The notes under the pieces were generated by a model. The model made no database searches. It saw only the letters and a list, made by a program, of their open reading frames with translations, and was not told where the DNA came from. From contig NC_090146.1 of the NCBI RefSeq assembly GCF_017916325.1, forward strand, positions 5,001 to 69,000: a DNA stretch of 64,000 nt, read 5' to 3'. Source of the stretch: Leishmania martiniquensis (Eukaryota; Euglenozoa; Kinetoplastea; Trypanosomatida; Trypanosomatidae). Position numbers and translations under genes: made by a program. The first letter of the stretch is position 1. Every line of letters begins with the position of its first letter. Positions 49,896 through 59,422 of this stretch are shown piece after piece.

Positions 49896-51860
49896 ATGAT
49901 CACGCCGCTCCTCCCATTCTCATGGCCCTCCTCCCTATCTCGCCTTTCCCCTTCTGCCCTCACCGCCATCGTCGCACAAATGGCTGTCTCGCCTGTCAGA
50001 AGTGAAGAAAAGTTGTTCCCGACGATGCAGCGCCACTCCAGGCGGACACTACTCAAGTACCTCCGCGGCGCAAGGGTCGAGTACGGCGGGTCGGCTGCGA
50101 AGCTGCTTGACTCGTACCTTCACCAGGATGCCGGTGCGAGGCACGCCGCCAACCTGCCAGTGTCACAGCGGTACTTCTACGTGAAGAACATGAAAAAGGG
50201 CGCCCCCCCCCCGCGGTCGAGCACTGTCGGCGTCTCGCAGCGGCACCCGCCGACACGGCTGCGTCTCGGGGCCGCGCAAATGCTCAGCTCCTCACAGCAC
50301 ACCGACATCAGCAATCTCAACGCAGCACATCCGCTCTTCTACGCGCAAACCTCCCCGCGCGCGGCCGGGCTGACTGCGCCACTGGTTTTAGCTCTCAAGC
50401 GGCTACGCATTCATCGCCTGACGGAGCTACAAGGTGCGTTGGTGCCGCTGCTGCTAAAAGGGAAGCACGTCATCGCGCACTCAGAGACGGGCACAGGCAA
50501 GAGCTTTGGGATTGCGTTGGCCATTGCCAACCGCATCGTTCGCGATCAGCTCAACTACCGCCTCCATACCGTTGTTCTCGTTCCCACTGAGGAGCTGGCC
50601 CTGCAGTACGACAAGTGGCTGCGGCATTTCGGCGGATGCACGTCGCAGGTGGTGCAGGCGGCTATTGGCAGCATCCCTCTCGAGGCGCAGCTCGCCAAAC
50701 TGCACAACATACAGCCTCACGTGCTGGTTGGGACGCCGCAGCGAGTGGCTGATATTTTGCGTCTAAGCCCCTCCATCCTTGGCGAAAAGCTGCGGCGGAA
50801 GGTGGACTGCGTCGTGCTGGACGAGGCTGACATGATCGTCCATGCGACCCTCACATACGGGCGACAGCAACTCAGCGGCGCCAACCTCGTGGACCGCCTC
50901 TTCCGTCATCGCCGAGAAGAGGTGCCTGCACAGCTGGTAGCGGCCAGCGCGACGGTCGACGGTGTCACAGCACAGATGCTGAACGCGTGGACGCGAAACG
51001 ACCGTACAGTACGGCTGACGACGAGCTTTGTGGAGCACACAATTCCGCCAACGATTCAGTTTTACTTCTTCGGGGCGTCCAGGGTGTATCCGCTGGAGCG
51101 GTGTCTGGTGTTGTCGCTTCAGCTGATCTGCAAGCAGCGGCCCGACGCACGCATCTTGCTCTTTACTGAAGGCGAGCGCGTCGCCGAGGTGTGCATGCTG
51201 CTCACATCCGCGGACGTGGAAAGCGAGGTCCGCCGCGTCGCCCCAGGCGCGCTGTCGCCCACGAAGGCGATTGCTGGGGCCCTGCACGCTCTGCCGCAAA
51301 GCGCCCCCTCAGCAAACGCCGCGGCTTCCAGAGATCCAGACAACCCAGCGTCGCACCGCATGGAACCACTGGCAATGGCACGGCAGCGTGCACCCTCTGG
51401 CACCGTCACACGCGGGGGCGGCAGCGTGTATGAGGATGTGCGTGCCCACCAGGTTGTCCGGCAGCACGGCGACGTCTACGTCAAGAACAACAGCACCCTC
51501 TCTCGACTGAACGAGGGCAAACTGATGGTTGGGGTAGGCAGCTTCAACAGCAGCCGGGGACTGCATGTCAACGGCATCACTCACGTCATCCTCTACGGTG
51601 CATGTCCGTCGACTGCGTGCTTTGTTCACTGCGCAGGGCGTACAGGCCGCATGGGTGCCGAGGGCGATGTGCTGGTGCTCTACCCGCCTTCTTCTGGCCG
51701 TCAGGTTCAGCAAGTGTGCTGCTCACTGGAGCTTCCGTTTCATCCAAGTCGCATGAGCGCCGTAGAACACCTCCTCCGCTCTGGCGAGGCCCACGCAGCC
51801 GAGCCCGCTTCTGTTGCTACAAGCGAAACAGCGAGCGGCGAGGCGGCCTTCGTCGCCTGA
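49896..51860 (+). CDS. DEAD-box RNA helicase (about 654 aa)
   Basis: ATP-dependent RNA helicase. Motifs: LTELQGALVPLLL (Q-motif region), SETGTGKS (196-203), PTEELALQY, GTPQRV, DEAD (309-312), SAT (about 351-353), RGLHVNGITHVI and HCAGRTGR (578-585). Motif VI has Cys where almost all family members have Arg (HRxGRxGR). The second RecA lobe carries an Ala/Pro-rich insert of about 80 residues between motifs IV and V. The start is uncertain: ATGs at 49896, 49980 and 50025 are all in frame; the CT-rich stretch at about 49908-49970, followed by AG at 49997-49998, favours 50025. The N-terminus from any start is basic, so mitochondrial import is possible. End and motifs are secure. Confidence 0.88.
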   Translation: MITPLLPFSWPSSLSRLSPSALTAIVAQMAVSPVRSEEKLFPTMQRHSRRTLLKYLRGARVEYGGSAAKLLDSYLHQDAGARHAANLPVSQRYFYVKNMKKGAPPPRSSTVGVSQRHPPTRLRLGAAQMLSSSQHTDISNLNAAHPLFYAQTSPRAAGLTAPLVLALKRLRIHRLTELQGALVPLLLKGKHVIAHSETGTGKSFGIALAIANRIVRDQLNYRLHTVVLVPTEELALQYDKWLRHFGGCTSQVVQAAIGSIPLEAQLAKLHNIQPHVLVGTPQRVADILRLSPSILGEKLRRKVDCVVLDEADMIVHATLTYGRQQLSGANLVDRLFRHRREEVPAQLVAASATVDGVTAQMLNAWTRNDRTVRLTTSFVEHTIPPTIQFYFFGASRVYPLERCLVLSLQLICKQRPDARILLFTEGERVAEVCMLLTSADVESEVRRVAPGALSPTKAIAGALHALPQSAPSANAAASRDPDNPASHRMEPLAMARQRAPSGTVTRGGGSVYEDVRAHQVVRQHGDVYVKNNSTLSRLNEGKLMVGVGSFNSSRGLHVNGITHVILYGACPSTACFVHCAGRTGRMGAEGDVLVLYPPSSGRQVQQVCCSLELPFHPSRMSAVEHLLRSGEAHAAEPASVATSETASGEAAFVA

Positions 51861-52401
51861 GTGTATCCTTGCGCGTGTTGGCGCGCCATCTGCCGACTTG
51901 CAGCAACAGATGTCAGCGCCTCAGCAGTCACCCAAAGCGATTACGCGTACGATGGGGAGAATGGGAATGCGTGCATGAGCGCGTGTGCGTCGGTTAGGAC
52001 GACGCTTCAACCCCGGATCACAACTTGCGCCCAGGATCGCTCTCTAGCTGAGGATGTTGCAGCGCGTCTCCGCGGGGGGGAGGGGGGGGCTGGGCAACAG
52101 GCTCAGGATAAGGAGAGGGGGTGCCACGCAGCAAGGCACCACACCCTCGCGCCTCCGCTCCTCAGTGTATGCGACGCAGAAGGTGGGGTCAGCGCGACGT
52201 ATTGCCACTCTTTACTCCCGATTACTTCTTCGCATGGCGAGTCTCGCCTCCTCACACCCCTCGTGTCGAGAGCCGTGCAGCGGCCTTCCTTAGCCCCACG
52301 CACCGCGGCGCAAGCACGCACGCACACCGGAGTGCCGCCGCCGTGCACACCCCGACTGCGAACAGACCGATTCCACTGATATCAGAGCAGCAGCAATCGT
52401 C
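51861..52401. other. Intergenic region with G-rich run
   Basis: 0.54 kb. A G-rich stretch at about 52073-52091 could form a quadruplex. No gene seen before the ATG at 52402. Confidence 0.5.
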
Positions 52402-53623
52402 ATGGATACCCCCCTCTCCTTCTCTACCGCCACCTCCCGGCCAGGCTGTGAGTGCGAAGCCGCCACAGCCACCATCTACTGCGGTACCGCACCGCAGCAA
52501 GGGGACGCGGAGATAGCGTTCGCACCACACATGCGGATGCTCAGGAGCGAGGAGACGGCGAGAGCATCTTCACACTTCCCCGCAGCGCACTGGAAGCTGA
52601 AGGAAGCCATGGCGCACATCGAGCAGGGGCTCATGGAGGTGCTGCTGAGCGGTGGCGAGGGTATCCAATAAGAGGTGCCGGCGCGCCTGCGTCGGGCCCA
52701 CTGTGACGCAACGTACTTGTCGACGCTACAGCGGATCGCGGCGCTGGCCTGGGTGACTCTTGCCAACCGAAATGGCACCGTTTGCACGCACGTAGGCTGC
52801 GTTGCGGCGATCAGTGCCAACGGCACCCAGTCGAGCCGCTGAGGGTTGTCGAGGCCGCCGCTGCGCTTCGACGACAAGACGAATGAGGTTCCCTCTCTGC
52901 CGGGGGCGCAGCACAGGGCGCTTGTACCCTGGGCGAAGATATGCTGCATGACCTGGGTTTACCAGACGCTATCTACTCAGTGGTGCTGCGCAGCTCGACG
53001 CTGAAGGGTGCAGCGCCCCATTCCCTCCCCGAAAACACACACAAACACGCACACACACACGCACTCATCTCGGAGGTGCGCTTCTGCAGAGGAGGAGAGT
53101 TGGCAGGGTTTTCACCGCTGCCTTGCCGACACTGACGACCACGCTGTGGCACTCATCATACAGGCAGGCGACGGACGCGTTTCCCAGGGCAGACGAGGCG
53201 TACTCTTTTGGACGAGCAACGAGCCCAGTCGACAGCCCACCTGCTGCGCGTCAAAGAGGTTTGATATCGCATACAAGCGTACCGCCGGCGCTGGCCATGA
53301 CGAAGCTGCCGCTTGCTGTGAAGCTTGCCGCGTTCATCCAAGCCGTCGTGCTCACCAGCGGCCACCTGAGCAAGAGGCAGCTGACCAGAGATCGGGTATC
53401 TAGTGGCGCCGCAAGCGGTATCGAGGGGCCAAACGAGTTATCACCTGACGCGCCCACGGCACTGCCGGCAGAAGCTGAATGTAAGGAAGGGCGGTGCATC
53501 TGCTGCAGAAAACCATTCTGCGGACGAGACGGGCAAGGCTGTCCTCTTGTCAAGGATGCGCCCGTGTGGCGCGGGTGGGAGAGCACCGCCCACAGAGTCG
53601 AGCCGACGTCCCGGCGCCCGTGA
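52402..53623 (+). pseudogene. Probable decayed protein gene, family unknown
   Basis: Three coding-like pieces follow one another in different frames. Piece 1: ATG 52402, MDTPLSFSTATSRPGCECEA to LLSGGEGIQ and TAA at 52669-52671; the same frame reads on with sensible composition (YLSTLQRIAALAWVTLANRN) to a TGA near 52842. Piece 2, shifted frame, about 52840-53030: VVEAAAALRRQDE, stop, then LGEDMLHDLGLPDAIYSVVL. Piece 3, about 53123-53623: WHSSYRQATDAFPRADEAYS, MTKLPLAVKLAAFIQAVVL, CICCRKPFCG. A (CA)n run at 53035-53062 separates pieces 2 and 3. Two stops and at least two frame changes in DNA that otherwise looks coding suggest a broken gene. The alternative is a set of chance frames, or an 89-residue real gene at 52402-52671 alone. 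Confidence 0.35.
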
Positions 53624-53984
53624 GCTTCGTCGGCGAAAAAGCGGCTCAAAAGAAAACGTCATGGCAGCACCGGTGCGACTCTGTATACAAGTGCGCGCGC
53701 TTCTGAGGGTGGCATGCGCTTGTGAGCTGCCGTACCCAGCCGCTCTGTGAAAGAGTGGTGTGCTTCTTTCAGCTCAGACGTATACGGCTATCCATGATGG
53801 ACTGCCTGCCCACCAAACGAAACCTCTCTCCACACACGCACACGCACATGCAGTCCTCTACCACTCCCTCTTACGCTATCACTCGTTGATTTTGATCCCC
53901 ACACACATCCCGCCCTCACCGCTGGTGCAGCACAGCAGCTGAAGCGCCAAAGGGCTTTTTTGGCACTGCCGGCCCGGCAAGACA
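53624..53984. other. Intergenic region, no gene seen
   Basis: About 360 bases with CA-rich stretches near 53830-53855. No coding frame supported. Confidence 0.5.
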
Positions 53985-54518
53985 ATGGCCTCGACGGTCG
54001 GTGACGCAGCGGCTTCGCTGCTGCCTTCCATGCCACCCACATTACGCCAGCTCACCATCGCAGTGGAGCGGCTGAGCGCTGCCTCTTCTTCGCCTACAGA
54101 TGTTAGCGCTAGCTCACTAATCGGGTGCTCGACAGCAGAGCTCCCAGAGCATTCTATATCAGCCCCTCCGGCAGATGACCACATCGTACCCACGGCAGAA
54201 CTGCTGCAGCAGGTAGATGCATTGCAGGAGCAGTACAGGCGCCTCTTGGAGCTGGCGCAGGAGTCTTATCGCCCACAAAGTGCAGCCCTCGCTGAGTTAC
54301 CATCGGGCAGCGGCAATCTTGAGGCGCAGGCGGAGGCTCTAATGGCACAACTCGAGGCAGCAGTCGGGCAGCTGCAGCGAGGCATCCGATCAAAGCAGGC
54401 GCAGGTCACCCGTCTCGTGCTGCTCAACACGCTGCGGCGCGAAGCGGCCGAGCGTCGCCAATACGTGGCCAAGATGGAAGGTATTCTGAGCGCCTCCCGC
54501 CAACATGTCCGTCTGTGA
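53985..54518 (+). CDS. Hypothetical coiled-coil protein (177 aa)
   Basis: Clean ATG start, MASTVGDAAASLLPSMPPTL. The first 70 residues are Ser/Ala/Pro-rich. Residues about 70-177 are helical with two coiled-coil stretches (LLQQVDALQEQYRRLLELAQ and LEAQAEALMAQLEAAVGQLQ), ending in a basic helix. No family recognised. The size and helical form would suit a subunit of a larger complex, but nothing here says which. No signal or membrane segment. Confidence 0.65.
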   Translation: MASTVGDAAASLLPSMPPTLRQLTIAVERLSAASSSPTDVSASSLIGCSTAELPEHSISAPPADDHIVPTAELLQQVDALQEQYRRLLELAQESYRPQSAALAELPSGSGNLEAQAEALMAQLEAAVGQLQRGIRSKQAQVTRLVLLNTLRREAAERRQYVAKMEGILSASRQHVRL

Positions 54519-55732
54519 CACATCGCACCCCCGTTGGTCCGTTTGGGGTAACGTGTAAGCCAATGTGTGGAGTGGGGGATGGAGACAGATAAGGCGGCCG
54601 ATCATGGAAGCACTGCGAAGTTCGGCTCGCCATTCTGCAACCACTCCCCTGTGCCATCTGCCGGTCGCCCTTCTCTCATCATCTCTCCCGCGCCTCCCAT
54701 CCCCTCTTAATCTCACCCCGCCGGGCACCGTACGCCTCCGCCGGCCCTGTCGCGCTGGTGGGCGGGCAAAGGACAGTGGGGGTGGAGAGGACAGCGACGG
54801 TTCTGCAGAGGGAGGGGGACTGCCGTAAGGGAATACGCGCGCTTTGCGGCCGCTAAGAATGTGAATGAGAGAGGGGGGAAGAGTGCAGCCGACCGCTTCT
54901 CATGCAGAAGTACTCACAGGGGGAGGGCCGTGTGTCACAGATACCGCTGTCATGGCGCGTCCTCCTTATCGATAGCTATTTCACCTCTTCAGTCGCTGCC
55001 GCCTCCACCACCACCCCTCCTCCCTCCCAGCTTTCAACGCCCAACTCCTCTTCCTCGCCTCGCCTTTTCAGTTTTCCTGCACTCCGCTCCCCTCCCCCCG
55101 CCCCACTCCAGCCGGGTCTAAACAGCAGTGTTGCCTCGCCGACGCAGAAAAGTGCACCCAACGCTTTCAGCTGCACACAGGCACACACACACACACACAC
55201 ATCTGCTTATACATACGTACCAGCGTGCAGTGGCACCTGCGGCCACCGAGTGCCAAACGGAGACAACAACGACATCGCCCAGTCCCCCATCATCTCCCTT
55301 TCCTCGCTCGTGGCCCCCGCCCCCGCCCCATCTTCCTCCTCCCCCCACCCACCCACCCCGACAAGCGTAAGCACGACGTGGTCTCTCCTTATCTTTACCT
55401 CATATTTTGCACACTTTTCCTCTGTGACTTCTTTCGAGAGCCCAGCGCGAACGCATCTGGGCGTCTGTCTCGCGGCACAGTCTGCTTCCCCACGCGGGCC
55501 TCTTTCGTGTGCGAACTCCTCTTTGGCCTCCGCGGACACGACGTCCGTCACGCGCGCCGTTTTCGCGTAGCGTTCGTTTTTTGTTTTTGGCGTTGCTTTC
55601 CTCCTCCTGATTGCTTGCACACGCACCTGCACATACAGGCAACGCTACTGACCCGCCACAGCGCCCTCTCTCCCCGCCCGTCCTTCCCATCGCTTCCCTC
55701 CACCTCATCATTCGATTTTCGAGAGGCTCAGC
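54519..55732. other. Intergenic region with strong pyrimidine tracts
   Basis: 1.2 kb. CT-rich blocks at 54990-55120 and 55290-55360, a (CA)n run at about 55183-55200, and the splice signal of the next gene at 55569-55638. Open frames in it are low-complexity and not supported. Confidence 0.5.
55569..55638 (+). promoter_or_regulatory. Candidate spliced-leader acceptor for the pyrophosphatase gene
   Basis: T/C-rich tract at about 55569-55611 followed by the first AG at 55637-55638, 95 bases before ATG 55733. Confidence 0.55.
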
Positions 55733-57067
55733 ATGTCTGATGAGATGCACTACGTCTACCCGGCGCGTAGGGCCCACGCGATCGACCTCGGCTCCTCCCT
55801 CAACCCCGAGGGGGAGCAGAGGAACGCGTGGGAAAGCGTTGCCTCAGTCGCTGACATGATGTCGCCCACCGTGAAGGAAATTAAGCACAGCGCACCACAG
55901 GTGACTCACTTTGGCACCGGTCTTGGGACCCAGGGCTCGACCAGCGACCTTACCCTGCAAGACCTCGAGAGCGATGGCGACCAGCCCGAGGGCGTGAACG
56001 AATTTGACCTGGCCGCCTACTCGAAAGAGGATCTCACGCAGACGCTGCACAAGCGCATCATGAGCCGCATGTTCTCCGCCTTTGACGTCACGCAGGTGGG
56101 CCACCTGGACATCGACAAGCTCAAGGAACTCTGCGTATATGTTGGCCGCAACATGTCCCAAGAGGCGACAGAGAAGATGTTCGATGCGCTCAAAGGCATT
56201 GACGGGCACATCACGTTCGACGCGTTTTGGAATTGGTGGACGACGTATCCGGACACGAAGATGACAAAGGACACCTTCTCTCTCGTGTCCGCCGACTTCT
56301 CCGTGCCGTATCACCAGCAGCAACTGAAGATTAAAGAAGAGGGTGAGATCTTCACCCCGAGCTACCGCGTGAAGTACTATTTCAAAGATATGGAGACCGG
56401 CCTCCGCCGTCGCGTAAGCCCGTGGCACGACGTCCCGCTCTATGTGCGCGACCCGGTTCGAACGAAGCCGGAGAACATCCGCGCCAACCGCTTCAACTTC
56501 ATCTGCGAGATTCCCAAGTGGACACGCGCGAAGTTCGAGATCGCCACCAGCGAGCCCTTCAACCCCATCAAGCAGGACATCAAGAACGGCGTGCCACGAT
56601 TCTACAAGCACGGGGACATGATGTGGAACTATGGCGCCTTCCCGCAGACGTGGGAGAGCACGGAGGTGATCTTCGAGGACGGCGTCAGTGGCGACAACGA
56701 CCCGATCGACGGTGTGGAGATCGGCATGCGCCAAATGCGGGTCGGTGAAATCCACCCTGTCCGCGTCCTCGGCGTCCTCGGCATGATTGACGATGGGCAG
56801 ATGGACTGGAAGGTGATCTGCATGTCCGTCAACGACCCAGTCGCGCGCTTCATCAAAGATATCGACGACGTCCCGAAGTTCTTGCCAGGCTGCCTCGATG
56901 CTCTGCGCGAGTGGTTCCGGGTGTACAAAATTTGCCAGGGCGGCGTTGAGAACAAGTTCGCTTTCAACGGTGAGTTCAAGGACAAGGCCTACGCCATGAA
57001 GGTCGTGGACGAATCCCACTACATGTGGGAAAACCTGCGCAAGATTAAGAAGAAGGAGGAGGTCTGA
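55733..57067 (+). CDS. VSP1: Acidocalcisomal soluble inorganic pyrophosphatase with EF-hand region (444 aa)
   Basis: Hydrolyses pyrophosphate (and in the trypanosome enzyme short polyphosphate) in acidocalcisomes. The C-terminal half is a family I pyrophosphatase: YKHGDMMWNYGAFPQTWE, then the metal-binding signature DNDPIDGVEIG (D321, D323, D326), and later KDIDDVPKFLPG with ALREWFRVYK. The N-terminal extension of about 200 residues carries an EF-hand-like segment (DVTQVGHLDIDK at 118-129). That loop has Lys at position 12 in place of Glu, so calcium binding is doubtful. The combination of EF-hand extension and PPase domain is specific to trypanosomatid VSP1. No signal peptide. The ATG lies directly behind a splice acceptor. 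The catalytic residues look intact. Confidence 0.95.
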   Translation: MSDEMHYVYPARRAHAIDLGSSLNPEGEQRNAWESVASVADMMSPTVKEIKHSAPQVTHFGTGLGTQGSTSDLTLQDLESDGDQPEGVNEFDLAAYSKEDLTQTLHKRIMSRMFSAFDVTQVGHLDIDKLKELCVYVGRNMSQEATEKMFDALKGIDGHITFDAFWNWWTTYPDTKMTKDTFSLVSADFSVPYHQQQLKIKEEGEIFTPSYRVKYYFKDMETGLRRRVSPWHDVPLYVRDPVRTKPENIRANRFNFICEIPKWTRAKFEIATSEPFNPIKQDIKNGVPRFYKHGDMMWNYGAFPQTWESTEVIFEDGVSGDNDPIDGVEIGMRQMRVGEIHPVRVLGVLGMIDDGQMDWKVICMSVNDPVARFIKDIDDVPKFLPGCLDALREWFRVYKICQGGVENKFAFNGEFKDKAYAMKVVDESHYMWENLRKIKKKEEV

Positions 57068-57500
57068 GGCAACGCTGCGCACGCGTCGTGTGTGCCCTGT
57101 GCCGCGTGGAGGTGACAGCGCTTCTGTACGAAGATGTCTGGCATCCACCTTATCCCTCCCCGTGGGTCACCAGGTCTGTGAGTTGTGGGTGACCTTGATG
57201 GACCTGCGGGGGCAGTGCAGTACCTCGCCCTGCTGTCGGCGCGACGGCATGAGCCGCCTCCCCCTCCTTCCCTCATGCTGATCGCCGCCGCCTCTACCCC
57301 TCCCCCCTGTCGGGCCTGAGCACCTGAGTGGTCTATGGAGGTGTTTGAATGTATGAGAAGCCGTGGAAAGGAAGAGCCACTGGTCGCATGAGGCCCACCC
57401 AACAGCCGTCACTTACCTTCAATGCCTCCTCTGGCTCGCCTCCTCGTCTCCCGTGCCGCTTCGCCTGGCTCGTCAAGGTCGACGGGCCTCTTCACTGCTG
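57068..57500. other. 3' untranslated/intergenic DNA of the pyrophosphatase gene
   Basis: No gene seen. Confidence 0.5.
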
Positions 57501-57600
57501 TTGCGGGCGCCGTTGCGTCTATGTACTCTGTGATGGCGGCGGCTGGCAGCGTGCCCACTATTCCCGCTTCGTGCGGCGAGGCGAAGCAGCCCTCCTCCCC
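57501..57600 (+). repeat. Dispersed repeat, copy 4 (type B head fragment)
   Basis: Starts TTGCGGGCGCCGTTGCGTCT as in copy 3 and continues through TGATGGCGGCGGCTGGCAGC to ATTCCCGC and GAAGCAGCCCTCCTCCC with several base changes. It stops at the CT tract, so it holds the head and only the first 50 or so bases of the body. More diverged than copies 1 to 3. Confidence 0.75.
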
Positions 57601-58678
57601 TCCCCCCTCCTGCCCTTCTTTCTCACCGAGCACTCAACCATACTTGGCCCATGTGGACGCCAACGTCTACAAGTAGGGGAAGAGAAATCGAAAAGGTGTT
57701 GCAGTAGCAGCAGCACTTCTGTCGCCCAACGCCTGGCTGGCTGTGTGTCGTGGGGCTCACGTGTGCGCTGCTGAAGTGTGTGTGTGTGTGTGGCGGCGGG
57801 GGGGGGGGGGGTAAGGTTACAGACGTGAGCGGACTCGGCAGCATCGCAGTACTTCCAGTACTGCGGCGCCCTATTGATCATCACGCTGACTCAGGTCCAC
57901 ATTTCCTTAACTGTCGCCTCTCCATTACATCCCCTTCACGTCACCGCCGCTCACACGTGACGCTTCCTATCGCTGAAGAGGTCAGTCGCCGTCGTGCCTC
58001 TCTCCTCGCCCGTTTTCCCCAGGTGCGGCGGCTTTTTTTTTGTCGGCTCAGCTGTCGGTGCAGTTCGCCAATCGATGTCCCTCTTCCCCCTCTTTCTCTT
58101 GCCTTCACCGTAAAAGTTTTGACGCAGAGCCCGCCCCCGTGTGGTGCCTCCCTCAACCTCAACAGATACGCGTTCGCGCACACATTAGGCAGGGCTGCAG
58201 CAACAGCGGTATCGCCCCCCCTCAGCGCTCATGTACTTCACGCCATGTAGCGGAACCGCAGGCGCATCCTCGCCGCATCCAGGCCTCAACTCATTCCTGT
58301 CACTTTAGTGTCGTGATGCGGGTTGCTTTCACGGCCGGCAAGCCCTGTGCCCGCACTAGCGCCAAGGCTATGTACTCTTGGGGCACGGGTGCTGCACAGG
58401 TGCGGTCAAGAATAGTTGGGGGGCGCCACGCCAGCCGGTCATGCAGTTCGGTCGGGAGCCCATTGGAAGCGCAATGTGCATGCTTAAGAACCCCTGCGCA
58501 CCAGCAATACAAAAGTGCTCGTCCTTGATGCGCGCACCGCTCCTTCGCGCCCCGCAGGGGCGCACCGATTTCATTGCCTAGAGCCAGCGCGGAGGGCGGC
58601 ATCGGTGCAGTGCTCAACTCTGCAACCTCTGCACTGACAAGCGCCTCGCTTATCCGCTGAGACCGTGCTCTCAGTGTC
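57601..58678. other. Intergenic region with (GT)n and long G run
   Basis: About 1.1 kb. A (GT)n run at about 57776-57791 runs into a G run at about 57797-57811. T-rich tract at 58032-58041. Short frames such as one at 58442 (46 codons) are not supported. Confidence 0.5.
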
Positions 58679-58972
58679 ATGGGCACCACCGCCCGCTTCA
58701 ACAGGAACGGCGTAGGCGGCAACGTGGCATTCCTCAACAGAAAGGCGGTCCCTTGTCTCCCACAAATCCGTCTTTGCAGCCGAGGCCGAGACCTGCATGG
58801 CGCTGCACGAGGCGTAAGCTGAGTGGTGCGGCGTACTTGCAGTGAAGTGTGGGCCCTCCACGAGTGACATGCACCATGGGTGGCCACGGCGGCAGAGAGG
58901 GCGACGTACGCGACTCCTCACCTCTGCTCATACCCGCGCCTTGCGCCAACTGCTGCCGTGAGCGTTATAAAG
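58679..58972 (+). pseudogene. Doubtful decayed tract, possible CIR_N-like N-terminus
   Basis: An ATG at 58679 reads MGTTARFNRNGVGGNVAFLN then RKA; after one frame change the text continues LVSHKSVFAAEAETCMALHE, then a stop. The order recalls the N-terminus of CIR/CWC25-type splicing factors (F..KK.FHP...N...V..AE). In the original frame two stops follow before 58876. Evidence is thin: about 40 residues and no wider match. It may equally be chance. Confidence 0.2.
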
Positions 58973-59209
58973 ATGCCCATGTTGCCCCCCCTCGCCATTT
59001 CGGCCACCGATGCCCCTTCGCGGATCGGTACTGCTACGCCACGCCTGAACGGGCGACTTCCTTTGAATGGGTCTAACATTATGATGCAGCAGCCGCAGAG
59101 GTCTGGCCATACGGCCCGCCTCTTTGGTTTGGCCAGATTAAACAAGCGTGCCAACGCGCTGATGCAGAGGTGCAAAGTGTGCGCTGCCAACCCCATGTAT
59201 CACTGGTAG
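58973..59209 (+). CDS. Possible small protein (78 aa)
   Basis: ATG 58973, MPMLPPLAISATDAPSRIGT, ending with the Cys pair in QRCKVCAANPMYHW. The part NIMMQQPQRSGHTARLFGLA and onward has normal amino-acid mix. It lies in the same frame as the broken tract before it, so it may be either a real short gene or the last piece of that tract. No family recognised. Confidence 0.35.
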   Translation: MPMLPPLAISATDAPSRIGTATPRLNGRLPLNGSNIMMQQPQRSGHTARLFGLARLNKRANALMQRCKVCAANPMYHW

Positions 59210-59422
59210 GCGCTCGGCATTTCACGCGCGCGTGCCCTTGTGGATCCTCGAGTTGGCATCGCAAAGCTTCCCTTTCCCCCTCACTCCTCCCCTTCCCCAT
59301 CCTCCTCCTCCCGTATTCTCTGTTCTCTTATCGTCAGCCAACGGCCGCACGCGCAGAGGTGTGAGGAAAGTAAAGGCGAGAGGTGCTCGAGAGGCGACGC
59401 CTTTGGTCAACCGAACGGCGCC

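Noticed and set aside
54902..55570. 222-codon frame before the pyrophosphatase
   Set aside because: Translation of CT/CA-rich splice-signal DNA (Ser/Pro/Thr/His runs).
55844..57148. 434-codon minus-strand frame opposite the pyrophosphatase
   Set aside because: Mirror of a GC3-rich gene; Val/Leu/His/Asp-rich without any domain.
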